Assembly (NCBI GenBank): GCA_041660815.1
Contig: JBAZVN010000002.1
Coordinates: 62,001 to 126,000, forward strand
Source of the DNA: PALSA-1006 sp041660815
GTDB lineage: Bacteria; Pseudomonadota; Gammaproteobacteria; Burkholderiales; Gallionellaceae
DNA length: 64,000 nucleotides
Reading direction: 5' to 3'
The notes below the pieces were generated by a model that worked only from the letters and a program-made list of their open reading frames with translations, was not told the DNA's origin and did no database searches. Below are positions 61,465 to 64,000 of the stretch, in pieces. The translations under genes were made by a program, and so were the position numbers. The first letter of the stretch is position 1. Each line of letters starts with the position of its first letter.

Positions 61465-62925
61465 ATGTCTTTATTAAACAGGCTAGGCGCAAAAAATGCG
61501 TTCACTGCGAATCAGAAATCTCGGTTAGCGTTGAGGCTGCAAAACATCGTGCAATTTTCTAACTATTTGTTTATATTGCTATTTGTTGCTTTTGCGAATG
61601 TCGCGCAGGCCGGTGAATTTGCCGGAAGATGGTTAAGTAGCAAGTTGGGGTATAACTTCAGCAGTCCTTCCGCCAATAGCACAGCTGATGCATTTTATCC
61701 GGGCATTGAAGTGGGGCAGGCTTGGGATATTAACTATTTACTACTCGGCATTAATGCCAATTTGGATTTGCATCAGCATGCGCTGACTGGATCGGTTTAC
61801 GGCGTTGAATTAAAGCTTGGATTGCCTTTCGAGAAAGAGAATTGGCTGCCCTATACGAAGTTGGGACTGGCGCTTTCTTCACCGGGGTTGCGTACCCAGG
61901 GTGGCTTGGGAATTGAATATAAATTTAGCTACAACCTGAGTAGCAGTGTCGAATGGCAAACGAACACCAAACATGTCGCCGGAATAAATGAAAGAAATGA
62001 TAATTTTTCAATCGCGCTGAATTGGTATTTTAATCAGCAAGACCGAAAGCCCGTAGTTGTTGCTCTTATTAATCCCCTGCCAAAATATAGTGCGGTACCT
62101 GTGTTGGTGTCCCAGTCTGATCCGGAGCCTGTTCAGGTGTTACCCGAAACGCCCGCCCTGACTTCTGAACCCATTACAGTACCAATCCCTGAATTTATTC
62201 CCGTACCCGAGCCTGTTTCGGTTCCCACTCCGGAAATCGTTCCCGACCCCGAGCCTCTAGCCGCGCCTATTTCAGAAATCGTTCCAGTCCCCGAGCCTGT
62301 TCCAGCATCGATTTCAGCGCCAATTCCGAATGTCATTCCCGAGCCGGGATTTGCAACCGCGCCGGCGATAAGCATCGCACCAGCCATTGCATCCGCATTA
62401 GTGATCGCACCTGTAGTGGTTCCTGTGATAGTTGCGGAGGCTGCACCGGAACCTGTTCCCGAGCCCAAGCCGGTAGCTAAGCCCATTGTTGAAACACCTC
62501 CCCCCGTGGCGCCGGAACCAAATATTTCTGTTGCTCAGGTTATCGAGGAAATTAAGCATAAGGTCGCCGAAGGTAAGCCGTTTACGCTAACGACGGAATG
62601 GAGTTTTGAGCCTAATTCTGCGGAATTACTTCCCGCGATATTTAAACATCTCGATGAAGTGGTGAAATACGTCAATGAAGTAAATGTCAAAAGCAAAATT
62701 GAGATTACCGGACACACGGATAGTCAAGGAACACCGCGGTTTAATTTTGCCCTTTCAATAAAACGCGCTGTTGCCGTTAAGCGATACCTGATGAGTAAAG
62801 GGGTGAGTGTGAAGCGGCTAATTGCAAAAGGAAAAGGGCTGACGAGTCCCGTTGCGAGCAATGACACTGTTGAGGGGCGCGCCAAAAATCGGCGTGTGGA
62901 AATTCGCTTTATCAGCGCGAAATAA
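61465..62925 (+). CDS. OmpA-family protein with small barrel and long Pro-rich linker
   Basis: 486 residues from ATG 61465; a TTG at 61453 is an alternative. The signal peptide is preceded by a 25-residue basic extension and ends near FANVAQA. Residues about 36-200 form a beta-barrel-like region. Residues about 210-360 are Pro/Glu/Val/Ala-rich (PEPVPEP style). The C-terminal OmpA domain has EPNSAELLPA, ITGHTDSQGTPRFNFALSIKRA and GRAKNRRVEIRF, so it should bind peptidoglycan. It lies between the barrel gene and a large adhesin and may anchor or assist it. Confidence 0.82.
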   Translation: MSLLNRLGAKNAFTANQKSRLALRLQNIVQFSNYLFILLFVAFANVAQAGEFAGRWLSSKLGYNFSSPSANSTADAFYPGIEVGQAWDINYLLLGINANLDLHQHALTGSVYGVELKLGLPFEKENWLPYTKLGLALSSPGLRTQGGLGIEYKFSYNLSSSVEWQTNTKHVAGINERNDNFSIALNWYFNQQDRKPVVVALINPLPKYSAVPVLVSQSDPEPVQVLPETPALTSEPITVPIPEFIPVPEPVSVPTPEIVPDPEPLAAPISEIVPVPEPVPASISAPIPNVIPEPGFATAPAISIAPAIASALVIAPVVVPVIVAEAAPEPVPEPKPVAKPIVETPPPVAPEPNISVAQVIEEIKHKVAEGKPFTLTTEWSFEPNSAELLPAIFKHLDEVVKYVNEVNVKSKIEITGHTDSQGTPRFNFALSIKRAVAVKRYLMSKGVSVKRLIAKGKGLTSPVASNDTVEGRAKNRRVEIRFISAK

Positions 62926-62982
62926 TGATCACCACTGTCGCTGTATAAAACATTTTGAGCGCCCATAACTTACTAAAAGATA

Positions 62983-64000
62983 ATGACTGATATGCTACCC
63001 AATCCAATGCAAAATCATTTACTTTTTAACGGAAAAGACGCGCAAATATTGGTTGCGGGACAGGTCAATAAATTTAAAGCCAAGGCGGGCTCCCGTTACC
63101 GGATTTTAAAAATAGTAGATGATAATGAAACGCAATTACTTGAGGATGTTGTTGCAAAACGTCAGGCCAATGATTTGTCTTTAAGTTACGCCGATGGCAC
63201 GGAAGTTGTCTTACTTGACTACTATGTTGAATGTGCGGATGCCGTCGCGAATGATGTAACACTGCCGGCGGAAAATCCGGGCGGATATAGTCTAAATTCC
63301 GCCAGTCCGTCAGGCGTTTCTTTGGATAGCAGTTCCAATTTGCTTTATGCCTATGGAAGTCACGATGCTATATACGCAATGGCGCAAAGTAATCCCGCGA
63401 TGCAAAGTGCGTTCAAGGAGATAGGCGGGACTCAGCTCGGTTATTTGCCTACGACAGACGCGTTTGCCTATAGTCCGGGTCTGGTTGCAATTGTAGATGG
63501 AGCATTGCTGGGGCTGATGGCTTTTGGAGTAAGCGCGGGTGGGACAGCAGCGGTGCCCGGTAATAATATTATCAGCGGCACCGTTGTTGCGGGGCCGATT
63601 GTGGTCAACAACGGTTTAAGTGTTGCAATTTACAGCGCCGACGGCAGCAAGTTACTGGGTAGTAGCAAGGTCTCCGATTCAGGCACTTACCGTGTTGATG
63701 TGGGTAGCTATAGCGGTGTTGTGATCGCGAAACTTATTGATGATGATCCGGTCGGCGGCAACAATGTTGACTACATAGATGAAGCCACCGGTAGCGCCCG
63801 GGACATTACCGCTAAATTTATGTCTGTCGGAGAGGTTATTCCCGGCACCTCCAATCTTAATATTAATGCACTAACAACCGTCGCAGCCAGCAAGGCGGGG
63901 GTTGTCTATGCAGATCCCATCAGTGGCTCGCTTCTCGCGCCTACTGCAACCCCGGTGGCGGCGACAACTGTCCAACAGGTTACTTCGGCCATCGCCAAAG
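62983..64000 (+). CDS. Large adhesin-like protein, N-terminal part (3' partial)
   Basis: An open frame from ATG 62983 (a second ATG lies at 62992) runs off the window after 339 codons. The first 100 residues (VAGQVNKFKAKAGSRYRILK, LSYADGTEVVLLDYYVE) resemble the N-terminal prefix region of BapA/LapA-type adhesins. A Gly/Ala-rich segment at about 165-195 and an Ig-like or carboxypeptidase-regulatory-like region (ISGTVVAGPIVVNNG, SDSGTYRVDVGSYSG) follow. There is no classical signal peptide, which fits type I secretion. Size and C-terminus are unknown. Confidence 0.65.
   Translation, partial: MTDMLPNPMQNHLLFNGKDAQILVAGQVNKFKAKAGSRYRILKIVDDNETQLLEDVVAKRQANDLSLSYADGTEVVLLDYYVECADAVANDVTLPAENPGGYSLNSASPSGVSLDSSSNLLYAYGSHDAIYAMAQSNPAMQSAFKEIGGTQLGYLPTTDAFAYSPGLVAIVDGALLGLMAFGVSAGGTAAVPGNNIISGTVVAGPIVVNNGLSVAIYSADGSKLLGSSKVSDSGTYRVDVGSYSGVVIAKLIDDDPVGGNNVDYIDEATGSARDITAKFMSVGEVIPGTSNLNINALTTVAASKAGVVYADPISGSLLAPTATPVAATTVQQVTSAIAK

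Noticed and set aside
62133..62486. A Gly/Thr/Ala-rich antisense frame in the OmpA-type gene
   Set aside because: It is the complement of the Pro/Glu-rich linker, so its composition is an artefact.

Overview
The window looks like a chromosomal segment of a betaproteobacterium, probably Nitrosomonadales/Gallionellales-like. This rests on gene order and families: two lpxL-type acyltransferases divergent from metK, then a SAH riboswitch, ahcY, a small YvlD-type membrane protein and metF; hemB, engB, hemL, thiE, thiD and rsmA in one block; and an MSHA-type pilus cluster. Base composition is moderate (about 45-50% GC by eye) with AT-rich islands at about 8.8-11.8 kb, 15-23.3 kb and 53.9-55.3 kb. 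The genus is not determined.

Region 1 (1-26988) is the accessory highlight. It starts inside a giant octapeptide-repeat protein (about 225 copies of an L-T-T-x-Q-V/I-x-x unit) that ends in EF-hand-like calcium loops. After a terminator comes a run of about 15 sugar and methyl-transfer genes. These are a SPINDLY/OGT-type protein O-GlcNAc transferase fused to a methyltransferase, an LhgO-type oxidase, a C-methyltransferase, two DegT aminotransferases, a 3,5-epimerase, a 3,4-ketoisomerase cupin, a CmcI-type enzyme, an epimerase/dehydratase, several glycosyltransferases and further methyltransferases. The run ends with a type I secretion ABC exporter and its membrane-fusion protein. My inference is a dedicated system that makes a Ser/Thr-rich repeat protein, glycosylates it in the cytoplasm with methylated deoxysugars, and exports it by type I secretion.

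Region 2 (27137-37631) is an MSHA-type type IV pilus operon (secretin, MshN, MshE, MshG, MshI/J/K-like proteins and two pseudopilins). Most genes overlap by 4 bases. The secretin ribosome site lies inside a perfect 9-bp hairpin. The mshM-like ATPase is at 45-46 kb on the other strand.

Region 3 (37635-52437) is mostly housekeeping: haem (hemB, hemL), thiamine (thiE, thiD), ribosome biogenesis (engB, rsmA), a Nif3-like protein, a DegS/DegQ-type protease, two lipid A acyltransferases and the SAM cycle (metK, riboswitch, ahcY, metF). A candidate small RNA with two CCUCC loops lies between hemB and engB.

Region 4 (52438-56095) is a small accessory islet. It holds a truncated and a complete KTSC gene flanking a HigBA module, a GHKL ATPase joined to a STAS-like domain, a 10-codon ORF against a UUCG terminator, and a ParDE-type module.

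Region 5 (56211-64000) holds a cytochrome b561, a rhodanese, and a split aerotaxis-like pair (PAS protein plus CZB chemoreceptor). It ends with an envelope cluster: a TpsB-like barrel that seems to lack POTRA domains, an OmpA-type protein with a long Pro-rich linker, and the start of a large adhesin-like protein running off the window. I saw no tRNA, rRNA, CRISPR array or intact insertion sequence.
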